The notes under the pieces are model-generated. The model saw nothing but the letters and a program-made list of their open reading frames with translations, did no database searches and was not told the origin of the DNA. Shown piece after piece: positions 1-8,708 of a DNA stretch of 64,000 nt. Source of the DNA: Niabella insulamsoli (GTDB lineage: Bacteria > Bacteroidota > Bacteroidia > Chitinophagales > Chitinophagaceae); the NCBI RefSeq assembly GCF_039652435.2, contig NZ_CP190246.1:3100001-3164000 (forward strand), given 5' to 3'. The position numbers and the translations under genes were made by a program. Each line of letters starts with the position of its first letter. Positions within the stretch are counted from its first letter, which is position 1.

Positions 1-1529
1 GCACCAATATCAAAAGCCGCTCCTGATTCTTTAATTTTAGCCGCCAGGTCTTTAATCACCGACGACACAATGAGATTGCAGTCTACTTCTGAAAGTTCGC
101 TATTCTTTCCAATAAGTGAATAATCCAATAGCGCTTTGATAAGCCGGCTCATTCTTTCTGTCGATTCCCTGATAAAACTTAAATATTGGCTGCCTTGCTC
201 GTCGAAATGGCTGCCATAATCTTCTTCCAGCAGTTCCACAAAACTCATTACCGTTCTTAAGGGCTCTTGCAAATCGTGCGACGCGATATAGGCAAACTGT
301 TCCAGCTCGCGGTTTTTATTTTCAAGCTCATGATTTTTTACAGTTAACACGTTGCGGGCTTCGACGCGATCGGTTATATCCCTGATCGCAGCGCTTACAA
401 GCACGCCTTCGTCGGTTTCCAGCGGACTTAATGATATTTCGATCGGAAACTCTGCGCCGCCTTTTCTCAACCCCTTCAATTCGAGATTAGCACCCATCGG
501 CCTCACTTTCGGATTAGAAAAAAAATGGTCGCGATGCCCTTTATGATTTCCCCGAAACCGTTCGGGAATCAATAGTTCTACCGGTTTACCTACCAATTCT
601 TTTTTCTCATATCCAAAAATATTCTCCACCTGCGTGTTTACCAGTTGGATCAGGCCATCCCGGCTTACAATCACCATGGCGTCGGGTGCGCTTTCCAAAA
701 GACCTCGAAACATATGTTCCGCGCGTTTTCTTTCGGTAATATCACGAATAGCAGCAGACGCAAACGTCCCTTCCTCCGTTTTTAAAGGGCTTAAGGAAAT
801 TTCGGCCTGAAAAGTGGAACCGTCTTTACGCCGGCCAAACAGTTCTAAGCCTTTTCCCATATTGCGGCTCGTAGGGTTTCTAAAATAGCTGTCGCGGTGG
901 CCCTGATGATGGGTCGAAAAAGGTGTCGGCATCAGCATCTCTACATACTGTCCTAACAGTTCATCTCTGGTATATCCAAATAATTTTTCGGTTTGCGCGT
1001 TGGCGAGGATAATCTGGCCCAATTTATTGACGATCACCATTGCGTCTGGCGCCGTCTCGAGCAGGGCCTGCGCCTTACTCGCCAGTTTATACGTTTGGCT
1101 CACGGGCCTCAACACGGCTGAGAAACCAACAATCCTTTCGTGTTCATCAAGAATGGTGGCGTATTGAATAAAGGCAAATTTTCTGGAACGATTGGATAAA
1201 ACGATCTCAGTTTTTACGGGCTCGATCGCTTCGGCGAAGGTCAGGCGCTCCATAATCATTTCAAACGCTTCGTGATGTTCGGGAGACAACACCGTGTGAA
1301 ACGGCCGCCCTAGTAAAAGTTCATTTTTGTTCTCGGGCTGAAAAAGTCCCAATGCCGCAATATTGGCATAAGCAATCTTTCCTGAAAGGCTTATCCCCAG
1401 GATCGCATCCTTTGCTGAGTCTGTTATATAATTTTTCAACCTGTCAACAAAATGGTTCAGAATAAAATATACCCAAAAAAATAGGCCGCAAACGATCGCC
1501 CCGAAAGACGCTATTGCACTTCCGGCCAA
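1..1529 (-). CDS. PAS-domain sensor histidine kinase (C-terminus cut by window edge)
   Basis: At least 509 codons of a membrane-anchored histidine kinase lie here; the kinase C-terminus is beyond position 1. In order there is one hydrophobic N-terminal segment (AIASFGAIVCGLFFWVYFIL), a first divergent PAS domain, and two similar PAS/PAC units that each carry APDAMVIV near the start and SAAIRDIT at the end. A HisKA box follows (ASHDLQEPLR; His codon 276-278, about residue 418). No ATG precedes the membrane segment. The frame is open upstream into the peroxiredoxin gene and the best start is TTG at 1529, overlapping that gene's 3' end by 19 nt. This suggests co-transcription and translational coupling with the peroxiredoxin. 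Signal and partner regulator are unknown. Domain calls are from visible motifs; the start is inferred. Confidence 0.85.
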   Translation of the reverse strand, partial: MAGSAIASFGAIVCGLFFWVYFILNHFVDRLKNYITDSAKDAILGISLSGKIAYANIAALGLFQPENKNELLLGRPFHTVLSPEHHEAFEMIMERLTFAEAIEPVKTEIVLSNRSRKFAFIQYATILDEHERIVGFSAVLRPVSQTYKLASKAQALLETAPDAMVIVNKLGQIILANAQTEKLFGYTRDELLGQYVEMLMPTPFSTHHQGHRDSYFRNPTSRNMGKGLELFGRRKDGSTFQAEISLSPLKTEEGTFASAAIRDITERKRAEHMFRGLLESAPDAMVIVSRDGLIQLVNTQVENIFGYEKKELVGKPVELLIPERFRGNHKGHRDHFFSNPKVRPMGANLELKGLRKGGAEFPIEISLSPLETDEGVLVSAAIRDITDRVEARNVLTVKNHELENKNRELEQFAYIASHDLQEPLRTVMSFVELLEEDYGSHFDEQGSQYLSFIRESTERMSRLIKALLDYSLIGKNSELSEVDCNLIVSSVIKDLAAKIKESGAAFDIG

Positions 1530-2146
1530 TAGGCTTTCGCAACCGATAAAATCAGCTCGGGGCCCATTCTTACTTTGAAATCGGGATCAATGTGTTGAAA
1601 TTTGATTTCGCCCTTTTTATTAAGTATATAAACCGCGGGCACCGGTAGCAGATTCCTGGTGTTTTTTCCACCGGATGCCTCTGTTAAAAATGAATGATAA
1701 TTTTTGGGCGCCACAAAAGCAATCCCTAAATGCTCCGCCAGCGCCAAATCGGCATCGGAAAGCAGCGTATAAGACAGTTTTCTTTTCTTAATTGTTTCTG
1801 ACATATTTTTAGGGCTATCGGTGCTCACGGCAAAAACCTGATAACCGATTGAGTCGAGCGAGGCAAATGCTTTCTGTAAACCCGCCAATTGCACCTGGCA
1901 ATAAGGGCACCAGCCGCCCCGGTAAAATACAAGGATGGTCGGCCGGTTTTTAAAAGCCTGTCCCAAATCGACCAACGCGCCGTTGGCATCGGGTAATTTT
2001 TTATCTGCAATAGTTTCGCCGATAAAAAGCGGTTTGACCTCCTGCGGCTGCGCCGGCGCCTGATATTCCTGGCCGGTAACATTAAACACATTCATCAGGC
2101 AACAAAAAAAGACGGCAAACCTTATCGGGATCAACTTAAAAATCAT
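1511..2146 (-). CDS. Exported peroxiredoxin-like (AhpC/TSA family) protein
   Basis: This 211-residue protein opens with a hydrophobic signal segment (residues about 1-25) and then carries a thioredoxin-fold AhpC/TSA domain. The active-site motif is FYRGGWCPYC, the CxxC-type centre of the peroxiredoxin-like 2 group, followed by the QLAGLQ helix; VPAVYILNKKGEI is the usual cis-Pro and beta-strand region. It probably reduces peroxides or protein thiols in the periplasm. It is the first gene of a minus-strand pair with the histidine kinase, whose start lies inside its last codons. The exact substrate cannot be read from the sequence. Confidence 0.86.
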   Translation of the reverse strand: MIFKLIPIRFAVFFCCLMNVFNVTGQEYQAPAQPQEVKPLFIGETIADKKLPDANGALVDLGQAFKNRPTILVFYRGGWCPYCQVQLAGLQKAFASLDSIGYQVFAVSTDSPKNMSETIKKRKLSYTLLSDADLALAEHLGIAFVAPKNYHSFLTEASGGKNTRNLLPVPAVYILNKKGEIKFQHIDPDFKVRMGPELILSVAKAYWPEVQ

Positions 2147-2486
2147 GCAAAGCGTTTTATACTTATTCTAAAATTTTAACGATGTGTCACTCAGCGTTAA
2201 AGATTACAAAGGAAAGGAATTTTTGTCATCTAACCCTGTAAGGCCCGCCGCATCAGTGAAAGATCATGATTTGCATCATCGGTTGATAAAAATAGAAACT
2301 GGTCTTTCATTTATCCGGCGAAAATTAATACCTTTGTGCGACCTCAAAAATTTTCCTCGTCGGTTATTTTCTGTCGGTCGCTTTGAGTTTTTTCATTTAG
2401 TATTTTTAAGTTATAATTATTGTTTGCATGGCATTGGATTCCCGTGGGGCGTCCTTTGAACTCATGCTGCTTAAATCATTTTTGGT
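2147..2486. other. Intergenic region with the pyrG leader, no supported gene
   Basis: This stretch separates the divergent peroxiredoxin and pyrG genes. It holds an exact TAnnTTTG box (2329-2336) that would give pyrG a leader of roughly 140 nt. A GTG-started frame at 2184-2459 exists but has no recognisable domain and lies across the promoter, so I do not call it. I see no clear riboswitch. Confidence 0.6.
2329..2336 (+). promoter_or_regulatory. -7 promoter box for pyrG
   Basis: TACCTTTG is an exact match to the Bacteroidota sigma-ABfr box TAnnTTTG, about 150 nt before the pyrG ATG. No convincing -33 TTTG element is visible. Confidence 0.5.
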
Positions 2487-4130
2487 ATGGCCAAGTATAT
2501 TTTTGTTACGGGTGGTGTAACTTCCTCTTTGGGAAAAGGTATTATCGCGGCGTCGCTGGCGAAGCTGTTGCAGGCGCGCGGTTTTAGAGTGACCATTCAG
2601 AAATTTGACCCTTATATTAATATTGACCCGGGAACTTTAAATCCCTACGAGCATGGAGAATGTTACGTCACAGAAGACGGCGCTGAAACCGACCTTGACC
2701 TGGGGCATTATGAAAGGTTTTTAAATATTTTCACTTCCCAGGCAAACAATGTGACAACAGGCCGCATTTATCAAACCGTAATCAACAAAGAACGCGAGGG
2801 CGCTTATTTAGGGAAAACCGTTCAGGTGGTGCCCCATATTACCAACGAAATCAAACGCCGCATGATGGAGCTGGGCAACACCGGCGACTATGATATTGTT
2901 ATTACCGAAATCGGCGGTACCATCGGCGATATTGAAAGCCTGCCTTTTGTTGAAGCCATTCGCCAGTTGCAATGGGAACTGCCGGAAGAAAATACGGTGG
3001 TCATTCATCTAACTTATATCCCCTACCTGAAAGCCGCCAAAGAACTAAAAACAAAACCGACGCAGCACAGCGTCAGGATGCTGAGCCAGGAAGGCGTTAG
3101 TCCCGACATTATTGTTTGCAGAACCGAACGGCCGCTGACGCCAGAGCTGAAGAGAAAAATTGCATTGTTCTGTAATGTAAAACAGGAAGCCGTTATCGAA
3201 GCCGCCGATCAGTCTACGATTTATGAAGTGCCTTTGGCAATGCTTCGTGAAAAGCTCGACGTAACCTGTCTTAAGAAAATGAATATTACGGGATATAACG
3301 AACCCGAACTGTCTAAATGGCGTACTTTTCTTGACAAGCTAAAATACCCTAAAACAGTGGTCCGCATTGGATTGATCGGAAAATACCTGGAGCTGCAGGA
3401 TGCGTACAAATCGATACTGGAAGCCTTTGTGCATGCCGGCGCGGTGAACGAATGCCAGGTGCAAATTGTAAATGTGCACAGCGAATATATAACCGATGAA
3501 AACGTAGAAGAGAAACTGGCAGGCCTCGAAGGATTGTTGGTAGCGCCGGGGTTTGGGCTGCGGGGTATCGAGGGAAAAATAACCGCCGTAAAATATGCGC
3601 GTGAAAACGGACTGCCATTCTTCGGTATTTGCCTGGGCATGCAGATGGCAGCAATTGAATTTGCCAGAAACGTACTGGGCATTACAGCTGCCAACTCTAC
3701 GGAGATGGACGAGAACGCTACAGAACCTATTATTGATTTAATGGAAGAACAAAAACTGGTTACTGAGAAAGGCGGCACCATGAGACTGGGATCTTATACC
3801 TGCGCTATCCGGCCCGACAGCCTCGCTTATGAAATTTACGGATCGGAGACCATTACCGAAAGGCATCGCCACCGCTGGGAGTTTAATAATAAATATCTCG
3901 AAGCATTTGAAAAGGCAGGTATGATCGCGAGTGGGAAAAACCCTGATAGCGGACTGGTTGAATTTATTGAATTAAAAGGGCACCCTTTCTTCGTAGGCGC
4001 GCAATACCACCCCGAATTGAAAAGTACGGTTGAAAATCCACAGCCTATTTTTGTTCATTTTGTAAAAGCTGCCATTGCACGCAGTACCGCCACGCCGGCC
4101 GCACAAAAACCGGAAATGGCAAAATTATAA
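2487..4130 (+). CDS. pyrG: CTP synthase
   Basis: PyrG makes CTP from UTP with ATP and glutamine in the cytoplasm. At 547 residues it has the usual family length. The N-terminal amidoligase domain opens with KYIFVTGGVTSSLGKG (nucleotide-binding loop), and the C-terminal class I glutamine amidotransferase has FGICLGMQMA with nucleophile Cys382 and the YHPE His/Glu pair. The gene is monocistronic: a promoter box lies upstream and a hairpin terminator follows 30 nt after the stop. Other pyrimidine genes in the window (pyrR, pyrC) are not linked to it. Confidence 0.98.
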   Translation: MAKYIFVTGGVTSSLGKGIIAASLAKLLQARGFRVTIQKFDPYINIDPGTLNPYEHGECYVTEDGAETDLDLGHYERFLNIFTSQANNVTTGRIYQTVINKEREGAYLGKTVQVVPHITNEIKRRMMELGNTGDYDIVITEIGGTIGDIESLPFVEAIRQLQWELPEENTVVIHLTYIPYLKAAKELKTKPTQHSVRMLSQEGVSPDIIVCRTERPLTPELKRKIALFCNVKQEAVIEAADQSTIYEVPLAMLREKLDVTCLKKMNITGYNEPELSKWRTFLDKLKYPKTVVRIGLIGKYLELQDAYKSILEAFVHAGAVNECQVQIVNVHSEYITDENVEEKLAGLEGLLVAPGFGLRGIEGKITAVKYARENGLPFFGICLGMQMAAIEFARNVLGITAANSTEMDENATEPIIDLMEEQKLVTEKGGTMRLGSYTCAIRPDSLAYEIYGSETITERHRHRWEFNNKYLEAFEKAGMIASGKNPDSGLVEFIELKGHPFFVGAQYHPELKSTVENPQPIFVHFVKAAIARSTATPAAQKPEMAKL

Positions 4131-4159
4131 TTTCGATATATATTACTATATACACAATC

Positions 4160-4188
4160 AGGCTCTTTATAGGAGCCTTTTTGTTTTT
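4160..4188 (+). terminator. Rho-independent terminator of pyrG
   Basis: AGGCTC and GAGCCT form a perfect 6-bp stem with a 7-nt loop, followed directly by TTTTTG and further Ts. Confidence 0.8.
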
Positions 4189-4284
4189 CATGAATTAATA
4201 AAATCTGCTACCAACCTATTTTTTATCTATATAATTACTACATTTATCCATAAATCATTTCCATTATAAAATTGCGATGCAAGT

Positions 4285-5559
4285 ATGAAAACAATTAACA
4301 GGTCTCAACTTTTTGTGGCAAGCTGTCTGGCTTTATTGGTCACTTCCTTATCATTCGGCATCAGGGCCGGTATCCTGAACCAGTTGGGCACCGACTTTGG
4401 CCTCGACAACGCAGAGCTGGGTACGATTGCCGCCACAGCGTTTTGGGGCTTCCCGTTGGCAGTGGTTTTAGGCGGTTTTGTGGTAGATATCATCGGCATG
4501 AAAAAATTGCTGCTGTTTGCTTTTATCTTTCATTTGTTAGGCATTCTGCTGACCATTTTTGCAGGCGCATTTGGCAACCCATTCTGGAATTTATTTTTTT
4601 CAACCCTGTTAATAGGCATTGCGAACGGCACCGTGGAAGCAGCCTGCAATCCGCTGGTTACCGCGCTTTTTCCTGAAAACAAAACGACAAAGCTCAACCA
4701 TTTCCATCTTTGGTTTCCTGGCGGCATTGTTTTAGGAACGCTCATTGTTTATTTCTTTAATAAAGCCGCGATTGGCTGGCAAATGCAGATGGCGATGATG
4801 TTAATTCCTGCCTTTATCTATGGCTTTCTTTTTTCAAAAAGAGACTTTCCCGTTACAGAGCGCGTAGCAAGCGGCGTTTCGACCGCAGAAATGTATCGGT
4901 CGCTGGGCAAACCGCTGTTTATCTTTATGCTGATCTGTATGTTTGGCACCGCTATTACCGAATTGTTTACCGGCCAGTGGATCGATATTTTGTTAAGAAA
5001 TGTGACAGATAATGCCCTGCTGGTATTAACCGTTTCAACCGGCGTTATGGTGATCGGCCGTGCCTTCGCCGGCCCTATTGTGGAGAAACTTGCACCTCAG
5101 GGTGTGTTGCTCATGTCGGCCATTGTAGCCACGGTTGGCCTCTATCTTTTAGGCAATTCGAGCGGCAATACGATATTTATCGGCGCACTCATATTTGGTG
5201 CAGGTGTTTGTTATTTCTGGCCCACGATGCTGGGGTTTGTTGCAGAATATTTACCCAAAACCGGGGCCGTGGGGCTGAACCTTATGGGTGGCGCCGGCAT
5301 GTTCGCCGTATCTGTTTACATGATGTTTATGGGTGGATTTTACGATCGCGTGATTGCTGAAAAACTACCTGCCGGCGCTGATCTGAAACTGTATAATTCA
5401 GCCGAAGCTACACCCGATATGAAGCTGGCCCTGGCTGAAGCCAACAAAGCTGCCGGGCCGGAAATCATCAACACAACCCTGATTATTCCTGTTATTTTAA
5501 TCGCAGCATTTATTGGCCTTAATTTATATATGCGCCAAAGACAACGGGCAACTATTTAA
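4285..5559 (+). CDS. MFS sugar permease, FucP-like
   Basis: A 424-residue polytopic membrane protein with about 12 hydrophobic segments, no signal peptide, and a pattern like Bacteroidota FucP/GlcP-type major facilitator permeases. A central loop follows the first half (FSKRDFPVTE), and the conserved segment NGTVEAACNPLVTALFP lies in the fourth to fifth helix region. It probably imports a monosaccharide or derivative by proton symport. It is the first gene of a plus-strand operon: a second permease starts 17 nt downstream and two TIM-barrel isomerases follow. The substrate is not readable. Confidence 0.85.
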   Translation: MKTINRSQLFVASCLALLVTSLSFGIRAGILNQLGTDFGLDNAELGTIAATAFWGFPLAVVLGGFVVDIIGMKKLLLFAFIFHLLGILLTIFAGAFGNPFWNLFFSTLLIGIANGTVEAACNPLVTALFPENKTTKLNHFHLWFPGGIVLGTLIVYFFNKAAIGWQMQMAMMLIPAFIYGFLFSKRDFPVTERVASGVSTAEMYRSLGKPLFIFMLICMFGTAITELFTGQWIDILLRNVTDNALLVLTVSTGVMVIGRAFAGPIVEKLAPQGVLLMSAIVATVGLYLLGNSSGNTIFIGALIFGAGVCYFWPTMLGFVAEYLPKTGAVGLNLMGGAGMFAVSVYMMFMGGFYDRVIAEKLPAGADLKLYNSAEATPDMKLALAEANKAAGPEIINTTLIIPVILIAAFIGLNLYMRQRQRATI

Positions 5560-5576
5560 TCAATCGAATATAAAAC

Positions 5577-6815
5577 ATGAAACCATCTATTCGACTTCAA
5601 CTTTCCTCCATGATGTTTCTGGAGTTTTTCATCTGGGGGGCGTGGTTTGTAACACTTGGCACCTATTTGGGCACCAACCTCAACGCTAACGGCCTCGAAA
5701 CGGCCAATATATTTTCCAGCCAGTCCTGGGGCGCCATTATCGCCCCGTTTATCATTGGCCTCATCGCAGACAGGTTTTTCAACGCAGAAAAAATTCTGGG
5801 CGTGCTACACCTCATCGGCGCTGTTTTAATGTATATGATGTATCAATCAGAAACCGCTGGTTCATTTTATCCCTACGCCTTAGGTTATATGATCGCTTAT
5901 ATGCCAACGCTGGCGCTGGTGAATTCGGTGTCCTTCCGGCAAATACAAAACCCGGAGAAGCAATTTCCTTCAATCCGTATTTTCGGCACCATTGGCTGGA
6001 TCATAGCCGGGCTTACCATCAGCTACGTTTTTCATTGGGATAATGAGCAAAACAATACCTCAACAGATAGCTTAAGAAATACATTCTTAATGGCATCGGC
6101 AGCATCACTGGTTTTGGGGCTGCTCAGTTTTACGCTTCCCAAAACGCCTCCGAAAAAAGCGGGCGGCGGGGCGTCCTTAACTCAAATTTTGGGACTCGAT
6201 GCGCTACAGCTTTTAAAAAACAAAAACTTCCTGATCTTTTTTATCTCATCCATCCTCATCTGTATCCCGCTGGCGTTTTATTATCAAAATGCCAACCCTT
6301 TTCTCACAGGCATTGGACTAGAAAATCCAACGGGAAAAATGACGATTGGACAAATGTCTGAGGTATTTTTTCTTTTGCTATTGCCGGTTTTTTTCAGGAG
6401 ATTTGGATTTAAGAACACGATTCTTGTCGGCATGCTGGCCTGGGCCATCCGCTACCTTTTATTTGCTTATGGCAACGCCGGCGAATTGGCGTTTATGCTG
6501 ATCATTGGCATTGCGCTGCATGGCATTTGTTATGATTTCTTTTTTGTTGCCGGCCAGATTTATACGGATGGAAAAGCCGGCGAAAAATATAAAAGTTCTG
6601 CACAGGGATTAATTACTTTGGCCACTTACGGCGTCGGACAATTAATCGGGTTTTGGATCGCCGGTTTTGTAACGGAGCATTATAAATCGGTTCAAAATTC
6701 AGACAGTTACTGGCATAATGTGTGGCTGGTACCCGCGGGCATTGCGGCGGTGGTTTGCTTTCTATTCGCCGTGGTTTTTAAAAACGATAAAACAAAAACA
6801 GTAGATGCAAAATAG
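5577..6815 (+). CDS. Nucleoside:H+ symporter (NHS) family MFS permease
   Basis: 412 residues, about 12 membrane helices. The N-terminus (MMFLEFFIWGAWFVTLGTYL) closely resembles NupG/XapB-type permeases, which carry the same W-G-x-W-x-x-T-L-G pattern. Family members move nucleosides by proton symport; in Bacteroidota many sit beside sugar isomerases and oxidoreductases, so the cargo could be a glycoside or modified sugar. The gene's last 11 nt overlap the start of the downstream isomerase gene, arguing for translational coupling. Two different MFS permeases in one operon suggest import of two related compounds, or import and export. Confidence 0.85.
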   Translation: MKPSIRLQLSSMMFLEFFIWGAWFVTLGTYLGTNLNANGLETANIFSSQSWGAIIAPFIIGLIADRFFNAEKILGVLHLIGAVLMYMMYQSETAGSFYPYALGYMIAYMPTLALVNSVSFRQIQNPEKQFPSIRIFGTIGWIIAGLTISYVFHWDNEQNNTSTDSLRNTFLMASAASLVLGLLSFTLPKTPPKKAGGGASLTQILGLDALQLLKNKNFLIFFISSILICIPLAFYYQNANPFLTGIGLENPTGKMTIGQMSEVFFLLLLPVFFRRFGFKNTILVGMLAWAIRYLLFAYGNAGELAFMLIIGIALHGICYDFFFVAGQIYTDGKAGEKYKSSAQGLITLATYGVGQLIGFWIAGFVTEHYKSVQNSDSYWHNVWLVPAGIAAVVCFLFAVVFKNDKTKTVDAK

Positions 6816-7686
6816 AAGAAACATGATCAAAACGCTTGCCGCCGGCTCTCTGGCTGCAGGCCTTTCGCCATTAAGCAGCATGGCGGCCAATCAAACACAA
6901 ATGGATAAACTAAAAGGAAATATCAATCACAGCGTTTGCCAGTGGACCTTCGGCAAAGTGCCCCTGGAAGAATTATGTACGGTCGTTAAAAAAATGGGCC
7001 TGTCGGCTATTGACCTGTTAGGGCCCAAAGACTGGCCTACGATTCAAAAGCATGGCATCACCTGCAGCATGTGTTATATTCCCGGCAAAGTGAGCCTGGT
7101 AGATGGGTTTGCAGGCAAAGCCTTTCACGATTCGCTGGTGAAGGATTATGAAGAAGGCATCCCGCTGGTGGCAAAAGCCGGTTATAAAAATCTGATTTGT
7201 TTCAGCGGCAACCGGCGCGGCATGGATGATGAGACGGGACTCAACAACTGCGTTGAGGGCCTGAAAAGAATACTTCCACTGGCCGAGAAACATGGTGTGG
7301 TGCTGGTAATGGAATTGCTAAACAGCAAAGTTGATCACAAAGACTATATGTGCGACCACACGGCCTGGGGCGTGGAACTTTGCAAAAGGCTGGGCAGTGA
7401 AAACTTCAAACTGCTTTATGACATTTATCATATGCAGGTTGACGAAGGCAACGTCATCGCCAATATCAAAGCGAACCACCAGTATATTGCACATTACCAT
7501 ACCGCCGGCGTACCCGGCAGGCATGAACTCAACGACCAGCAGGAGCTTTATTACCCGGCGATCATGCAAGCTATTGTCGATACCGGGTTTAAAGGGCATG
7601 TGGCGCAGGAATTTATTCCTACCGGAAAAACCGATGCTGATAGGTTTAAAGCGCTCGAAGCGGCCGTGCGGGTTTGCGATGTTTAA
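6805..7686 (+). CDS. Exported hydroxypyruvate isomerase-like TIM-barrel protein
   Basis: 293 residues. The N-terminus (NRRNMIKTLAAGSLAAGLSP) is a Tat-like signal. The rest matches the AP-endonuclease-2/xylose-isomerase-like TIM barrel in its hydroxypyruvate isomerase branch. Likely metal ligands are visible as Glu in VMELLNS, Asp in LLYDIYHMQ, His in YHTAGVPGRHE and Glu in AQEFIP. It should isomerise a keto/aldo sugar acid or small sugar, probably in the periplasm. It overlaps the upstream permease by 11 nt and precedes a second TIM-barrel gene by 73 nt. Cytosolic Hyi enzymes normally lack a signal, so a different substrate is possible. Confidence 0.85.
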   Translation: MQNRRNMIKTLAAGSLAAGLSPLSSMAANQTQMDKLKGNINHSVCQWTFGKVPLEELCTVVKKMGLSAIDLLGPKDWPTIQKHGITCSMCYIPGKVSLVDGFAGKAFHDSLVKDYEEGIPLVAKAGYKNLICFSGNRRGMDDETGLNNCVEGLKRILPLAEKHGVVLVMELLNSKVDHKDYMCDHTAWGVELCKRLGSENFKLLYDIYHMQVDEGNVIANIKANHQYIAHYHTAGVPGRHELNDQQELYYPAIMQAIVDTGFKGHVAQEFIPTGKTDADRFKALEAAVRVCDV

Positions 7687-7759
7687 CCCTGAAGCATGAT
7701 TACAAAAACGATTACGTATTAGCTAACAAATCACCTTTCACCACATTAAAAGTATCAAA

Positions 7760-8626
7760 ATGGACAGAAAACACTTTCTCAAGATAAGCAGCGGCGCGGC
7801 TTTGGGCATGATGTTGACTTCATGCGCCGGAGGCAGGGCGGCTGCTAATAAAGGGACAATCAAGAACCTGGGCATTCAACTCTACTCTTTAAGAGACGAC
7901 CTGCCCAAAGATTCCAAAGGCATTTTAAAGCAACTGGCGGGCTTCGGTTACAAAGAAATCGAAAGCTACGAAGGCAAAGATGGCATGTTCTGGGGCATGA
8001 AAAACACAGACTTTAAAAAATACATGGACAGCCTCGGCATGAAAATCACCAGCAGCCATTGCGACTATACCAAAGATTTTGAACGGAAAGCGGCAGAGGC
8101 GGGCGAAATCGGTATGTCTTATTTAATCTCTCCCTGGGTGGGTAAACAGCGCCGGCTCGATGATTATAAAAAAATAGCCGAAGGCTTTAACAAGGCGGGC
8201 GAAATTTGCCGTAAAAACGGGTTACGCTTCGCTTATCACAATCATGATTATTCTTTCAAACTTCAGGATGGGGCTTTCCCGCAGGATATTATGATGACGA
8301 ACGCGGATCCCGCTTTGGTCGATTTTGAAATGGATATGTACTGGGTGGTAACTGCGGGCGAAGACCCGGTGGAATGGATGAAAAAATACCGCTGGCGTTT
8401 TAAACTATGCCATATCAAAGACCGAAAAAAAGATGCGCGCGTAAGAGCCGGCGAAGAAAACCAAAGCTGTATCGTAGGCAAAGGCTCGATCGATTATAAA
8501 TCGATTTTGGCACAGGCCAAAAACTTAGGCATGCAGCATTATATATTAGAGCAGGAAGCGTATGAAAAAGAACCCATCCAATGCGTGAAAGAAGGCGCTG
8601 CCTATCTCAATCAATTGGTATTCTAA
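7760..8626 (+). CDS. Exported sugar phosphate isomerase/epimerase-like TIM-barrel lipoprotein
   Basis: 288 residues. The signal ends in a lipobox-like LTSCAG, so the protein is probably a lipoprotein. The TIM barrel of the xylose-isomerase-like superfamily starts at about residue 30 (GIQLYSLRDDL, a typical opening strand). Candidate metal ligands are Glu in YKEIESYEG, His in YHNHDYSF, Asp in VDFEMDMYW, His in LCHIKDR and Glu in YILEQEAYE. Related proteins act in 3-keto-sugar and glycoside catabolism beside Gfo/Idh dehydrogenases, but none is adjacent here. Last gene of the uptake operon, ended by a strong bidirectional terminator. Confidence 0.85.
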   Translation: MDRKHFLKISSGAALGMMLTSCAGGRAAANKGTIKNLGIQLYSLRDDLPKDSKGILKQLAGFGYKEIESYEGKDGMFWGMKNTDFKKYMDSLGMKITSSHCDYTKDFERKAAEAGEIGMSYLISPWVGKQRRLDDYKKIAEGFNKAGEICRKNGLRFAYHNHDYSFKLQDGAFPQDIMMTNADPALVDFEMDMYWVVTAGEDPVEWMKKYRWRFKLCHIKDRKKDARVRAGEENQSCIVGKGSIDYKSILAQAKNLGMQHYILEQEAYEKEPIQCVKEGAAYLNQLVF

Positions 8627-8650
8627 AGCAACGATTTCAACCTTACTCAT

Positions 8651-8690
8651 AAAAAAAGATGTAGCGTATATTTTGGCTACATCTTTTTTT
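8651..8690. terminator. Bidirectional terminator between the isomerase operon and tpiA
   Basis: Two perfectly complementary 15-nt arms (8651-8665 and 8676-8690) contain AGATGTAGC/GCTACATCT flanked by A and T runs. The T run follows the stem on both strands, which suits the convergent gene pair. Confidence 0.9.
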
Positions 8691-8708
8691 TACTAAACGT
8701 TTGTCTGA

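Noticed and set aside
2184..2459. 91-codon GTG-started frame before pyrG
   Set aside because: Covers the pyrG promoter, has no domain or signal, and composition looks non-coding.
3221..3781. Long frame antisense to pyrG
   Set aside because: Shadow of a certain gene; Ser/Pro-rich composition typical of antisense frames.
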